Assembly (NCBI GenBank): GCA_035570275.1
Contig: DATMNI010000297.1
Span: forward strand, 3,544 to 67,543
Length of the DNA: 64,000 nt
Direction: 5' to 3'
From: DATMNI01 sp035570275
GTDB lineage: Bacteria; Acidobacteriota; Terriglobia; Bryobacterales; Bryobacteraceae
Shown here piece after piece: positions 32,336-39,891 of this stretch. The notes below the pieces were generated by a model. That model was not told the origin of the DNA, ran no database searches, and was given only the letters and a program-made list of their open reading frames with translations. Position 1 is the first letter of the stretch; each line of letters starts with the position of its first letter. The position numbers and the translations under genes were made by a program.

Positions 32336-32734
32336 GTGTGCTTGCCTCTTTTCGTCTACGGTACGCTTCGCACCGCCGCGGACACTAAGTGGTCGCGGTT
32401 TCTGGCTTCGATTTCCCATTTCGACGGTCCAGGCCGGACTCCAGGCCTGCTCTTCCAGTTGGGCGGATACCCCGGCATGGTCGCCGGGTCACACCACAGT
32501 GATGCGTGGGTCATCGGTGAGGTCCATTCTCTGCACCAGCCTTCCTCCGCCTGGCCGGTGCTGGACGCATATGAAGGATGTGGCCCCGCCGACCCGCGGC
32601 CCTACACATTCGAGCGGCAAGTGGTGGACGTCCTCCTGGGCAACGGCCAAACTATCCGTGCGTGGGCGTACGTTTATTGTCTGGCCACTGAGGACAAGGT
32701 GCGGATAGTGTCTGGAGACTACCTTCAGCCGTAA
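32336..32734 (+). CDS. Gamma-glutamylcyclotransferase (AIG2/GGCT-like) family protein
   Basis: 132 aa with the GGCT fold: PLFVYGTLR (nucleotide-like YGTLR loop), LGGYPGMV, and the catalytic-type Glu in VLDAYEGCGPADPR. The start is GTG 32336 or, better placed after gagggg, TTG 32342. Likely function: gamma-glutamylamine cyclotransferase-like activity on small peptides. It is divergent from the RDD operon. Confidence 0.85.
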   Translation: MCLPLFVYGTLRTAADTKWSRFLASISHFDGPGRTPGLLFQLGGYPGMVAGSHHSDAWVIGEVHSLHQPSSAWPVLDAYEGCGPADPRPYTFERQVVDVLLGNGQTIRAWAYVYCLATEDKVRIVSGDYLQP

Positions 32735-32787
32735 GATTGCAGTCAATTTTCAGTTTGACCGGCTATCGTTGTTCACAGGAGACTTTC

Positions 32788-33240
32788 ATGAAACGTACAT
32801 TCGCGATATTACTGGTCATTAGTCTGGCTGGCGCGATCTTCGCCGCCGAAAAGTCGCTGCAGTTGAAGGACCTTCCGCCGGCCGTTCAGAAAACCGTACA
32901 GGACACGCTCAAGGGCGGCGAGATCAAGAACATCGGCAAGGAGGTGGAGAAGGGCGTCTCCCAGTATGAAGTCGAATCCATGCTCAAGGGAAAGCACCGC
33001 GACTTCAATGTGGATTCCAAGGGCACCCTGCTGGTGGTTGAGGAAGAGACTTCGATCGATAGCATTCCCGCCGCGGCCAAGGCAACCATCCTGAAAAAGG
33101 TCGGCGCCGGCAAACTCGGCATGGTCGAAACCTTCACCAAGCTCGGCACCGAAACCATATACGAAGCCGCCTGGACCACCAAAGCCGGAAAGAAGCACGA
33201 GTTGCTGGTAAAGGCCGACGGCGCCGAAACCAAGGAATAA
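32788..33240 (+). CDS. Exported PepSY-like protein
   Basis: 150 aa from ATG 32788 with SD aggag 8 nt upstream. Signal peptide (about 1-19, cut at IFAA), then two PepSY-like repeats: SLQLKDLPPAVQKTVQDTLK, and SIDSIPAAAKATILKKVGAG, each followed by a beta strand (YEVESMLKGKHRDFNVD; IYEAAWTTKAGKKHELLV). Such small periplasmic proteins are often called putative beta-lactamase-inhibitor-like PepSY proteins. Their function is unknown, probably protease-inhibitor-like. Confidence 0.82.
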   Translation: MKRTFAILLVISLAGAIFAAEKSLQLKDLPPAVQKTVQDTLKGGEIKNIGKEVEKGVSQYEVESMLKGKHRDFNVDSKGTLLVVEEETSIDSIPAAAKATILKKVGAGKLGMVETFTKLGTETIYEAAWTTKAGKKHELLVKADGAETKE

Positions 33241-33246
33241 GTGGTA

Positions 33247-33266
33247 CAACCGCTCCCTTACGGTCG
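33247..33266 (+). repeat. Dispersed 20-mer, copy 2
   Basis: Identical 20-mer to 28281-28300, here intergenic, with an imperfect inner duplication (cgcggctctga twice within 30 bp). Confidence 0.7.
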
Positions 33267-33335
33267 CGGCTCTGAGGGAGTCGCGGCTCTGATGGCCGGT
33301 TGACGCGACGAAACTTCGCATACGAGCCGTCCCGC

Positions 33336-35159
33336 CTACTGCATTTTCGCCGTCTCGGAGCCGGTAGCATTCAAAGTGAAGCTACATTTTGATGTGGTCC
33401 TGCCGCCACTACTGCACACGCCCGACCAGACGACGCCTTTCGAGTCGCTTGACCGCAAAGTAATCGTGGTGCCGGCATTGAAGTTTGCCGACGCCGTATT
33501 GCCGGTGGAAACGCTCAGGCCAGCCGGGGTGGAAGTTACCGTTCCACTGCGGCCGGTTGCCGATAGCGTAAGTGTCGCGGTGGTCGTGCCGCCGCCGCAA
33601 ACGTTGGTGACGCCGCCGCCGCCGCAGGTCTGGGGCGAACTGCAACTGCCGCAAGTGAGGGTGCCGCCGCAGCCATCCGATACCGAGCCGCAGTTCTTGC
33701 CCAGAGTGGCACAGCTTGAAGGCGTACAGCTACCGACGGGCGCGTTCACGGTCATGTTTGCGTTCACGGTGTCTCCCTTGGCCGCGGAAATCTGGGCGAA
33801 GACCTGCCCCGCCGTAAAGAACGTCGTATTCGCCGTGAAGGTGCCGCTGGTCTGCCCGGCAGGCACGGTGATGAGATCCGGCACGGTTACGAAGCTGTTA
33901 GTGCTGGACAGGCTCACCAGCGCTCCGCCTGCAGGCGCGGCCCCGTTCAGCGTGACAGTTCCAATGGAGGCGTTGCCGGCGATCACGGTGGCCGGGTTCA
34001 AGGTCAGCCCCGTCACCGCCAGCACGAATGGTCCGCACATACCCGCAACGCCACCGCCCCCGCAGGTCTGCCCGCCGAGGTTGGTGCAGCCACAGGTCTC
34101 CGTTCCGCCACAGCCATCCGGCTGCGGTCCACAAGAGGGGCCGCCCGAACAAGCCACAGGGATGCAGCCCGCGGTCACCGTGAGCGGCAGCGTCAGTGAC
34201 GCCTGTCCCACAGCCCCCGAACTGGCGCCGATGGTGACTGTGATCTGTTGCGGAACCGAGTTCGCGGCCTGAATCGCAAATGAGCCGCCCTCCGAAGTGA
34301 GGCAGCTACCGAGCACGGTCGGCTGGCCGCCCGGGATGACCGAAGCCACGGATGGGTTGCCGCTCGTCACGCTGATGTTGACTCCACGCGCGGGCGCCAT
34401 CCGGGACAGTGTTACATCCATCAGGGACGCGCCGCCGGCCGCGATGGTCGATGGGGTCAGCGTAAATGAGGCCAGCGTCGGCAGTGGGGGCTCTGTTCCG
34501 CCGGGGTTTAGCGTCACCACCTGGGGTACCGAGGCCAGTTCGCGCGAGACCCCCTTCGCATCGGCGTAGGCAAGGTCTGTGGAAATATGCACAGCGGTCG
34601 GCGAGGTCACAACCGCACTCGACAAGCCGAAGCTTGCGGAGTTCTGCCCCGGCGATAGTTGAAGAGGCGGGGCGCAATAGCTTCCCGGCACCACGTCTCC
34701 CCTGTCGATCCGCAGATTGACGTAGGAGCCGCCGGGGTGGCTGTCAGTGAGTTGCACGGTGACTGCCAGGTCGTCGCCACCGAGCGCGGCGAGGGGCGAA
34801 ACCGTAATCGGCGAAGGTCCGGCAAAGCACGAATCGGCCAGTGTGCCGGTCGACCCGTTGGTCAGACAGCCGATGGCACAGGCTTGGGAGAGGGTACAGT
34901 TGTTCTGCGTACCGGTCGGCCCCGACTTACATGTATACAGGGCCCCCGATGTGCATTGAAGCCCATGCGACGTTCCGCCGCACACAACGCCTGCGGTGGG
35001 CACGCCCGAGATCGACGCGACGGTGCACGTCTGGACCGGGCTTTGCGCGAAAACTGGTGGATTGACTAAGCCGACGATGAATCCGCAGACAACCGCCGTG
35101 ATGCGCGGGAAGAACAGGAGACGGCGGCTGATTGCCGGCTCATACAAACGTAAGATCAT
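33336..35159 (-). CDS. Large secreted Ig-like protein with cysteine-rich 'DGCGGTLxCG' modules
   Basis: 607 aa from ATG 35159 (gaggtgagag SD). Signal peptide to about residue 39 (VNPPVFAQ). An N-terminal Cys-rich part is followed by several Ig/Big-like beta domains (LASFTLTPSTIAAGGASLMD; VTGLTLNPATVIAGNASIGT). Two Cys-rich linkers, CGPQPDGCGGTETCGCTNLG and CGSVSDGCGGTLTCGSCSSP, are each followed by a QTCGGGGV..(M/V)CG box. This linker style is familiar from myxobacterial secreted proteins. A surface or adhesive role is likely; the enzyme function, if any, is unseen. Confidence 0.8.
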   Translation of the reverse strand: MILRLYEPAISRRLLFFPRITAVVCGFIVGLVNPPVFAQSPVQTCTVASISGVPTAGVVCGGTSHGLQCTSGALYTCKSGPTGTQNNCTLSQACAIGCLTNGSTGTLADSCFAGPSPITVSPLAALGGDDLAVTVQLTDSHPGGSYVNLRIDRGDVVPGSYCAPPLQLSPGQNSASFGLSSAVVTSPTAVHISTDLAYADAKGVSRELASVPQVVTLNPGGTEPPLPTLASFTLTPSTIAAGGASLMDVTLSRMAPARGVNISVTSGNPSVASVIPGGQPTVLGSCLTSEGGSFAIQAANSVPQQITVTIGASSGAVGQASLTLPLTVTAGCIPVACSGGPSCGPQPDGCGGTETCGCTNLGGQTCGGGGVAGMCGPFVLAVTGLTLNPATVIAGNASIGTVTLNGAAPAGGALVSLSSTNSFVTVPDLITVPAGQTSGTFTANTTFFTAGQVFAQISAAKGDTVNANMTVNAPVGSCTPSSCATLGKNCGSVSDGCGGTLTCGSCSSPQTCGGGGVTNVCGGGTTTATLTLSATGRSGTVTSTPAGLSVSTGNTASANFNAGTTITLRSSDSKGVVWSGVCSSGGRTTSKCSFTLNATGSETAKMQ

Positions 35160-35579
35160 GCTCTCACCTCTCGTGAAACGCAAAATTGGTAAGTAATCAG
35201 CTAATCGAACTCGGACCGGAAACCCGCCGGGCAGGGGCACGAGTTAGCAACCAATGTCCCAATTCGGCTCCTTGGGTCGAGGTGCGCTGAGATGCCTTAT
35301 TGCACCTGCCGGGTTTCTCGTGGCGCGGAATGTGTCGCGTTCGATTCAGTGTAGGGCGACAATCAGGCCTGAGTATCAAGCCAATGTGTAAACAAGTGGT
35401 AAACTCAGCCGAGCCGCCGTTCTGAAACGCGCGCTGCCGTGAAGCGTGGCGGATGGTACGGCAAGGCTCCAGCTTCACTATCATTAACAGCACCGTCCCA
35501 GTGCCAGGCCGCGAGCGCATTGGGGGTCGTTAGAGCCTACGTCCAGATTTCAGAGTCGAAACTGTTCGACAATTGGAAG
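35160..35579. other. Intergenic region between the Cys-rich protein and hicA
   Basis: The region contains the promoter and leader of the minus-strand gene (SD at about 35165) and an unresolved G+C-mixed stretch. No riboswitch, repeat or gene remnant is recognised. Confidence 0.35.
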
Positions 35580-35762
35580 GTGAAGGGTAGCGAGTTCCTC
35601 CGCAAAGTGAAGACGATCGCAAAGCGGGACAAGCTCGCTTACCGCTGGAGTCCGGAACGCGGCGTCGGTAGCCATGGTACCGTTTATCTGGGCGGGCGAT
35701 TCACCATTGTGAAGGACCTCAAGAAAGAACTCGGTCCCGGCCTGCTGGCCGTCATGCGATAG
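35580..35762 (+). CDS. hicA: HicA-like mRNA interferase toxin
   Basis: 60 aa from GTG 35580 (start uncertain; the frame is open upstream). VKGSEFLRKVKTIAKRDKLA and VGSHGTVYLGGRFTIVKDL show the dsRBD-like HicA fold, with the catalytic His in GSHGT. It is followed after 28 bp by the interrupted HicB gene. Confidence 0.8.
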   Translation: MKGSEFLRKVKTIAKRDKLAYRWSPERGVGSHGTVYLGGRFTIVKDLKKELGPGLLAVMR

Positions 35763-35790
35763 GATCCGGTATACGAAAGGACACTCTCTG

Positions 35791-36228
35791 ATGTTCAGCG
35801 CCACCTATCCCGCGAGCTTCTTACCCGAGGAGAACGGCAAGGGCTTTTATGTCTGCTTCCCGGACGTCCCCGAGGCGCATACCGGGGGAGACGACGTTGA
35901 GGATACGTTGGTGCAGGCCGCGGATTGCCTGGCCGAAGCCATTGCCGGTCGAATCGCCCGTGGGGACGTGATCCCCACGCCCTCCAAGGCGAAGCGTGGC
36001 CAGCACCTTATCGGTGTTCCGCTCTAGCTTGCGCCGAAGCTGGCGTTATACCTTGCCATGCAGGAACGCCGCATACCAAACGCCGAGCTTGCGAAGCGCC
36101 TGGGAGTGAGCGAAACTGAGGTCCGTCGTATGTTGAACCCGAAGCACGATACCAAGCCGGAAAAGATTCAGGCTGCTTTGGTTGCGCTCGGCAAGCGCAT
36201 TGCAGTGACGTTCAACGATGCCGCTTGA
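35791..36228 (+). pseudogene. hicB: HicB antitoxin interrupted by an in-frame amber codon
   Basis: The N-terminal HicB domain (FYVCFPDVPEAHTGGDDVED, AADCLAEAIAGRIARGDVIP) ends LIGVPL followed by TAG (36025-36027). In exactly the same frame the expected C-terminal half continues: LAPKLALYLAMQERRIPNAE then LAKRLGVSETEVRRMLNPKH, the HTH, to TGA 36228. A single nonsense change would explain it. Re-initiation at ATG 36058 could make a separate 56-aa HTH protein. The N-terminal 78 aa can fold alone but lack the operator-binding part. Confidence 0.85.
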
Positions 36229-36264
36229 GATTTTGATCTAATGTATTCGGAAGGATGGGTGGTT

Positions 36265-36858
36265 ATGGCCGCGATCTTTCGCGCTCTGCTTGTGCTCACG
36301 ATGCCCGTCGCCTTGGCCCAACAGCGTTCATCGCCGGCAACGGATACTCAATCGCCGTTCCTCTCAATACCGCCTGCCGCTTCCGGCGGACTTCGATTTG
36401 GGGCGCAACTCCCGGAATTTGAGGCAAAGGACATAAGCGGACGAACCTGGCAATTTGAGGATCTGCACGGCAAGTCAACAGTAATCTACATCTGGAACAC
36501 GTTCGAGGCCCGTGCAACGGACAGGCTCGACCCACATGCGCGCGAGACCTTCCCCGGCCTGCCGGATCTTCCCGAACTACAACGTTTCTTCGACCAGGTA
36601 AGAAACGAAAAAAACATTCAGGTGCTCACATTCTGCACGGACCACGACTACATGCATGCGCACGAGTATATGAAACAGCAGAGGTATACTTTTCCAGTAA
36701 TCGCCGACTGGGTCTTGGTAAACAAGCTGTTCCCAGGAGCAGGGGGCCAGCCGCCATACTGGCTAGTCAACCCGGAGGGACGATTGTCGTACCCATTTCG
36801 CTCCTGGAGTTTCGGCCGTCTTCTTTTCGAAGTTGAAAAAGCCGCCGCGCGAAATTAG
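36265..36858 (+). CDS. Exported TlpA/thioredoxin-like protein without CXXC
   Basis: 197 aa from ATG 36265 (ggaagg SD; an in-frame ATG at 36241 is possible). Signal peptide to VALAQQ. The thioredoxin-fold core: LPEFEAKDISGRTWQFEDLH, GKSTVIYIWNTFEARAT, where family members have a WCxxC active site after the beta strand. Here it is W-N-T-F-E-A with no cysteine. YWLVNPEGRLSYPF holds the cis-Pro side of the fold. It is therefore probably a non-redox binding or chaperone variant. Confidence 0.75.
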   Translation: MAAIFRALLVLTMPVALAQQRSSPATDTQSPFLSIPPAASGGLRFGAQLPEFEAKDISGRTWQFEDLHGKSTVIYIWNTFEARATDRLDPHARETFPGLPDLPELQRFFDQVRNEKNIQVLTFCTDHDYMHAHEYMKQQRYTFPVIADWVLVNKLFPGAGGQPPYWLVNPEGRLSYPFRSWSFGRLLFEVEKAAARN

Positions 36859-37017
36859 GACTCACTGTTCACCCGGCCGCGAATGGAAATCCGCCCATCG
36901 TCGGCAGCCGCCCGTACCACGCGCCTCCATGCCGGCCGTGCCACGTGGACAACCGGCCGGCGATGAGATCGCCGCGGCCATGTGGGATAATCGGTTGTAC
37001 AGAGTTCCCCACACTGC

Positions 37018-38832
37018 ATGGATCGCGAATTCATCCGCAATTTCTCTATCATTGCGCACATCGACCACGGCAAATCCACGCTGGCGGACCGTCTGCTGGA
37101 GACCACCGGCGCCCTCTCGCAGCGCGAAATGATGGAACAGGTGCTTGATTCCATGGACCTGGAGCGCGAACGCGGCATCACCATCAAGGCCCACGCCGTC
37201 CGCCTCAACTACCGCGCCGACGACGGCGTCCAGTACCAACTCAACCTGATCGACACCCCCGGCCACGTGGATTTCTCCTATGAGGTCTCGCGCAGTCTGC
37301 AGGCCTGCGAAGGCGCGCTGCTGGTGGTGGACGCCTCCCAGGGCGTGGAGGCCCAGACGCTGGCCAATACCTACCTGGCGCTGCACCATAATCTGGAAAT
37401 CATTCCGGTCATCAACAAAATCGATCTGCCGGCGGCGGAACCCGAGCGCATTCGCGAACAAATCGAAATCATCATCGGGCTCGACGCGCGCGATGCCGTT
37501 CTGTGCAGCGCCAAGCAGGGCATCGGCGTGCACGAAATCCTGGAAGCCATCGTACACCTGGTGCCTCCGCCCAAGGGCTCGCCCGACCTGCCGCTGCGCG
37601 CGCTGATTTTCGATTCCTGGTTCGACTCCTACCGCGGCGTCATCATCCTGATGCGCGTGGTGGATGGCCACATCCGCCTGGGCCAGAAGATCCGGCTCTG
37701 GGCCAACGGCCAGACCTTCGAAGTCGAGGGCCTTGGCTATCAGGCCCCCAAGGCCACGCCCTGCGACGAACTGCAGGCGGGCGAGGTCGGCTTCTTATAC
37801 GCCAACATCAAGACGGTTTCGGACGCCAAGATCGGCGACACCATCGTGGATCACGCCAACCCGGCCGCCGAACCGCTGCCCGGCTTCGAAGAAATCAAGC
37901 CCATGGTATTCGCCGGCCTTTATCCGGTGGAATCGCACGAGCACGGCCTGTTGCGGGACGCTCTGGAAAAGCTGCGGCTCAACGACAGCGCCTTCAACTT
38001 CGAGCCCGAAAGCTCGGTGGCGCTGGGCTTCGGATTCCGCTGCGGTTTCCTGGGCCTGCTGCACCTGGAAATCGTCCAGGAGCGGCTGGAGCGCGAGTTT
38101 AATATCGATCTCATCACCACCGCGCCGGGCGTCCAATACCGCATCACCACCACGGCCGGCGAAGTGATTCAGGTCGACAGCCCGAACAAGTTCCCCGACC
38201 CCTCCTTCATCAAACAGATCGAAGAGCCTATCATCGATGCCACCGTGCTTACTCACGAAGAGTATCTGGGCGGCATTCTGAAGCTGCTGGAAGACAAACG
38301 CGGGGTGCAGAAGAAGTTCGAGTACATTGGCGGCGGCCGCGTGATGCTGGTATACGAGCTGCCGCTCAACGAGATCGTGCTGGATTTCTACGACCGGCTC
38401 AAATCGGCTTCGCGCGGCTACGCATCGCTCGATTATCACCTGTCCGGCCATCGCGTCTCGCCCATGGTGAAACTCGATGTTCTGGTGGCCGGCGAGCCGG
38501 TGGATGCGCTCTCCATCATCGTGCACAAGGAATTCTCCTTCGAGCGCGGCAAAGACCTCATCTCGCGCCTTCGCAAGCTTATCCCCAAACAGCAGTTCGA
38601 AGTGGCCCTGCAGGCGGCCATCGGCAACAAGATTGTGGCCCGCGAAACCATTACGGCGCTGCGCAAGAACGTGATCGCCAAGTGCTACGGCGGCGACATC
38701 AGCCGCAAACGCAAACTGCTGGAGAAGCAGAAGGAAGGCAAGAAGCGCATGAAGCGTGTGGGCCGCGTGGAGATCCCGCAGGAAGCCTTCCTCTCGGTAT
38801 TGAAAGTCGGGCAGAACGATTCGGAGGAGTAG
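37018..38832 (+). CDS. lepA: Elongation factor 4 (LepA), ribosomal back-translocase GTPase
   Basis: 604 aa, full family length. GTPase motifs: G1 AHIDHGKSTLADRL, G2 RGITIKAHAVRL, G3 DTPGHVDFSYEVSRSL, G4 INKIDLP, G5 SAKQGIGV. Then come EF-Tu domain II, EFG domains III/V and the LepA-specific C-terminus ending MKRVGRVEIPQEAFLSVLKV. It is membrane- or ribosome-associated and acts on stalled translocation. No clear SD is seen (spacer of 158 bp from the redoxin). Confidence 0.97.
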   Translation: MDREFIRNFSIIAHIDHGKSTLADRLLETTGALSQREMMEQVLDSMDLERERGITIKAHAVRLNYRADDGVQYQLNLIDTPGHVDFSYEVSRSLQACEGALLVVDASQGVEAQTLANTYLALHHNLEIIPVINKIDLPAAEPERIREQIEIIIGLDARDAVLCSAKQGIGVHEILEAIVHLVPPPKGSPDLPLRALIFDSWFDSYRGVIILMRVVDGHIRLGQKIRLWANGQTFEVEGLGYQAPKATPCDELQAGEVGFLYANIKTVSDAKIGDTIVDHANPAAEPLPGFEEIKPMVFAGLYPVESHEHGLLRDALEKLRLNDSAFNFEPESSVALGFGFRCGFLGLLHLEIVQERLEREFNIDLITTAPGVQYRITTTAGEVIQVDSPNKFPDPSFIKQIEEPIIDATVLTHEEYLGGILKLLEDKRGVQKKFEYIGGGRVMLVYELPLNEIVLDFYDRLKSASRGYASLDYHLSGHRVSPMVKLDVLVAGEPVDALSIIVHKEFSFERGKDLISRLRKLIPKQQFEVALQAAIGNKIVARETITALRKNVIAKCYGGDISRKRKLLEKQKEGKKRMKRVGRVEIPQEAFLSVLKVGQNDSEE

Positions 38833-38839
38833 CGACGCC

Positions 38840-39607
38840 ATGCTGCGCGAGGCGCTGATTCACCAGCACACCATTGGTAATCACACCAGCGATGGCTTCC
38901 GATGGCGCGGCACGGAAATCGCCCGCATCGAAGGCTTGAGCGATGCCGTCTTCGCCTTCGCCGTCACTCTGTTGGTGGTGTCGCTCGAAGTCCCCAAGAC
39001 ATTCAACGAACTGGCCGTTCTCATGCGGGGATTCTTTCCCTTTGCCATCAGTTTTGGGCTGCTGATGCGGATCTGGTACGAGCAGTATTTGTTCTTCCGC
39101 CGGTACAACATGCAAGACGGAGTTTCCGTATTCCTCAACGCGGTTCTTTTGTTCGTGGTCTTGTTTTACGTCTACCCGCTCAAGTTCCTTTGGAGCTTTC
39201 TGATCAACCAATGGATGGGCGCCGGCGCCGCGGCTGCGAAACCGGGCGGAGGGTTCGAGCCGATGATCGAACCGCACCAGATCCCGGCCCTGATGGAGAT
39301 TTTCAGCGCCGGCTTTCTGGCCGTGTCGTGCATTTTCCTGCTGCTGATCTACCGCGCGCTGCGCCGGCGGACCGAGTTGGACCTGAACCCTTTGGAGATC
39401 CTGGAAACGCACGCCAGCATCGGTGTCAACGCGATCAACGCGGCGACGGCGGTGGTCTCGCTCGGCATCGCGTTTTTCGGCGGCGCCCGGTTCGGCGGCT
39501 GGGCCGGGATGATCTATCCCGTTTTGCTTTGTCCGGGCTTCACCATCTTCTATAGCATCATGGGCCGCCGCAAGCGGATGCTGGCGCGGGCGGGCGGCTC
39601 AGTTTAG
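38840..39607 (+). CDS. TMEM175-family (DUF1211) potassium-channel-like membrane protein
   Basis: 255 aa, starting 7 nt after lepA. RIEGLSDAVFAFAVTLLVV is the TM1 selectivity segment, with the family's (F/L)SDAVFAxAxTLL motif. Further TMs lie at about 60-80, 100-125, 155-175, 195-215 and 225-240. Bacterial TMEM175 proteins are K+ channels with two 6-TM repeats or dimers of dimers; this one is the standard single-repeat length. It may be cotranscribed with lepA. Confidence 0.85.
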   Translation: MLREALIHQHTIGNHTSDGFRWRGTEIARIEGLSDAVFAFAVTLLVVSLEVPKTFNELAVLMRGFFPFAISFGLLMRIWYEQYLFFRRYNMQDGVSVFLNAVLLFVVLFYVYPLKFLWSFLINQWMGAGAAAAKPGGGFEPMIEPHQIPALMEIFSAGFLAVSCIFLLLIYRALRRRTELDLNPLEILETHASIGVNAINAATAVVSLGIAFFGGARFGGWAGMIYPVLLCPGFTIFYSIMGRRKRMLARAGGSV

Positions 39608-39697
39608 CCGCGCTGTCTTTTAGATGCCTCCGAGGAAAGCCACCGGTGACGTTGCTCTCGGGTGCCTAACTGGTTTGGGGATGGCGGGCACGAACCA

Positions 39698-39826
39698 TTG
39701 TGGGGCAGGCGGCGGATTGTTAATCCGCCTGCGCGATGCGGCAGCGAGCGCCGTGTTCATTGCCTTGCCCTCCGGGCGCGTCAATGCCGCGAGAGGCGAT
39801 TGCCAGGTTAACAACCTGCCCCACAA
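39698..39826. repeat. Palindromic REP/MITE-like element, copy C (arms partly deleted)
   Basis: About 129 bp. The left arm tgtggggcaggcggcggatt lacks the inner aacctg half of other copies; the right arm lacks the aatccgccgcagg part. The core gcgcgatgcggcagcgagcg is shared with copies B and D. It lies between TMEM175 and PIG-L. Confidence 0.88.
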
Positions 39827-39891
39827 GCCCATTTCTTGAGAACAATGTTGCGCCGATTCAAGTACTCTATAGGTTTCAGAGGAGACGACCC

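Noticed and set aside
39620..39832. Small frames (MWGRLLT...) over the palindromic repeats, also at 25217, 56132 and 23821
   Set aside because: They are translations of the REP-like element on either strand and vary with it.
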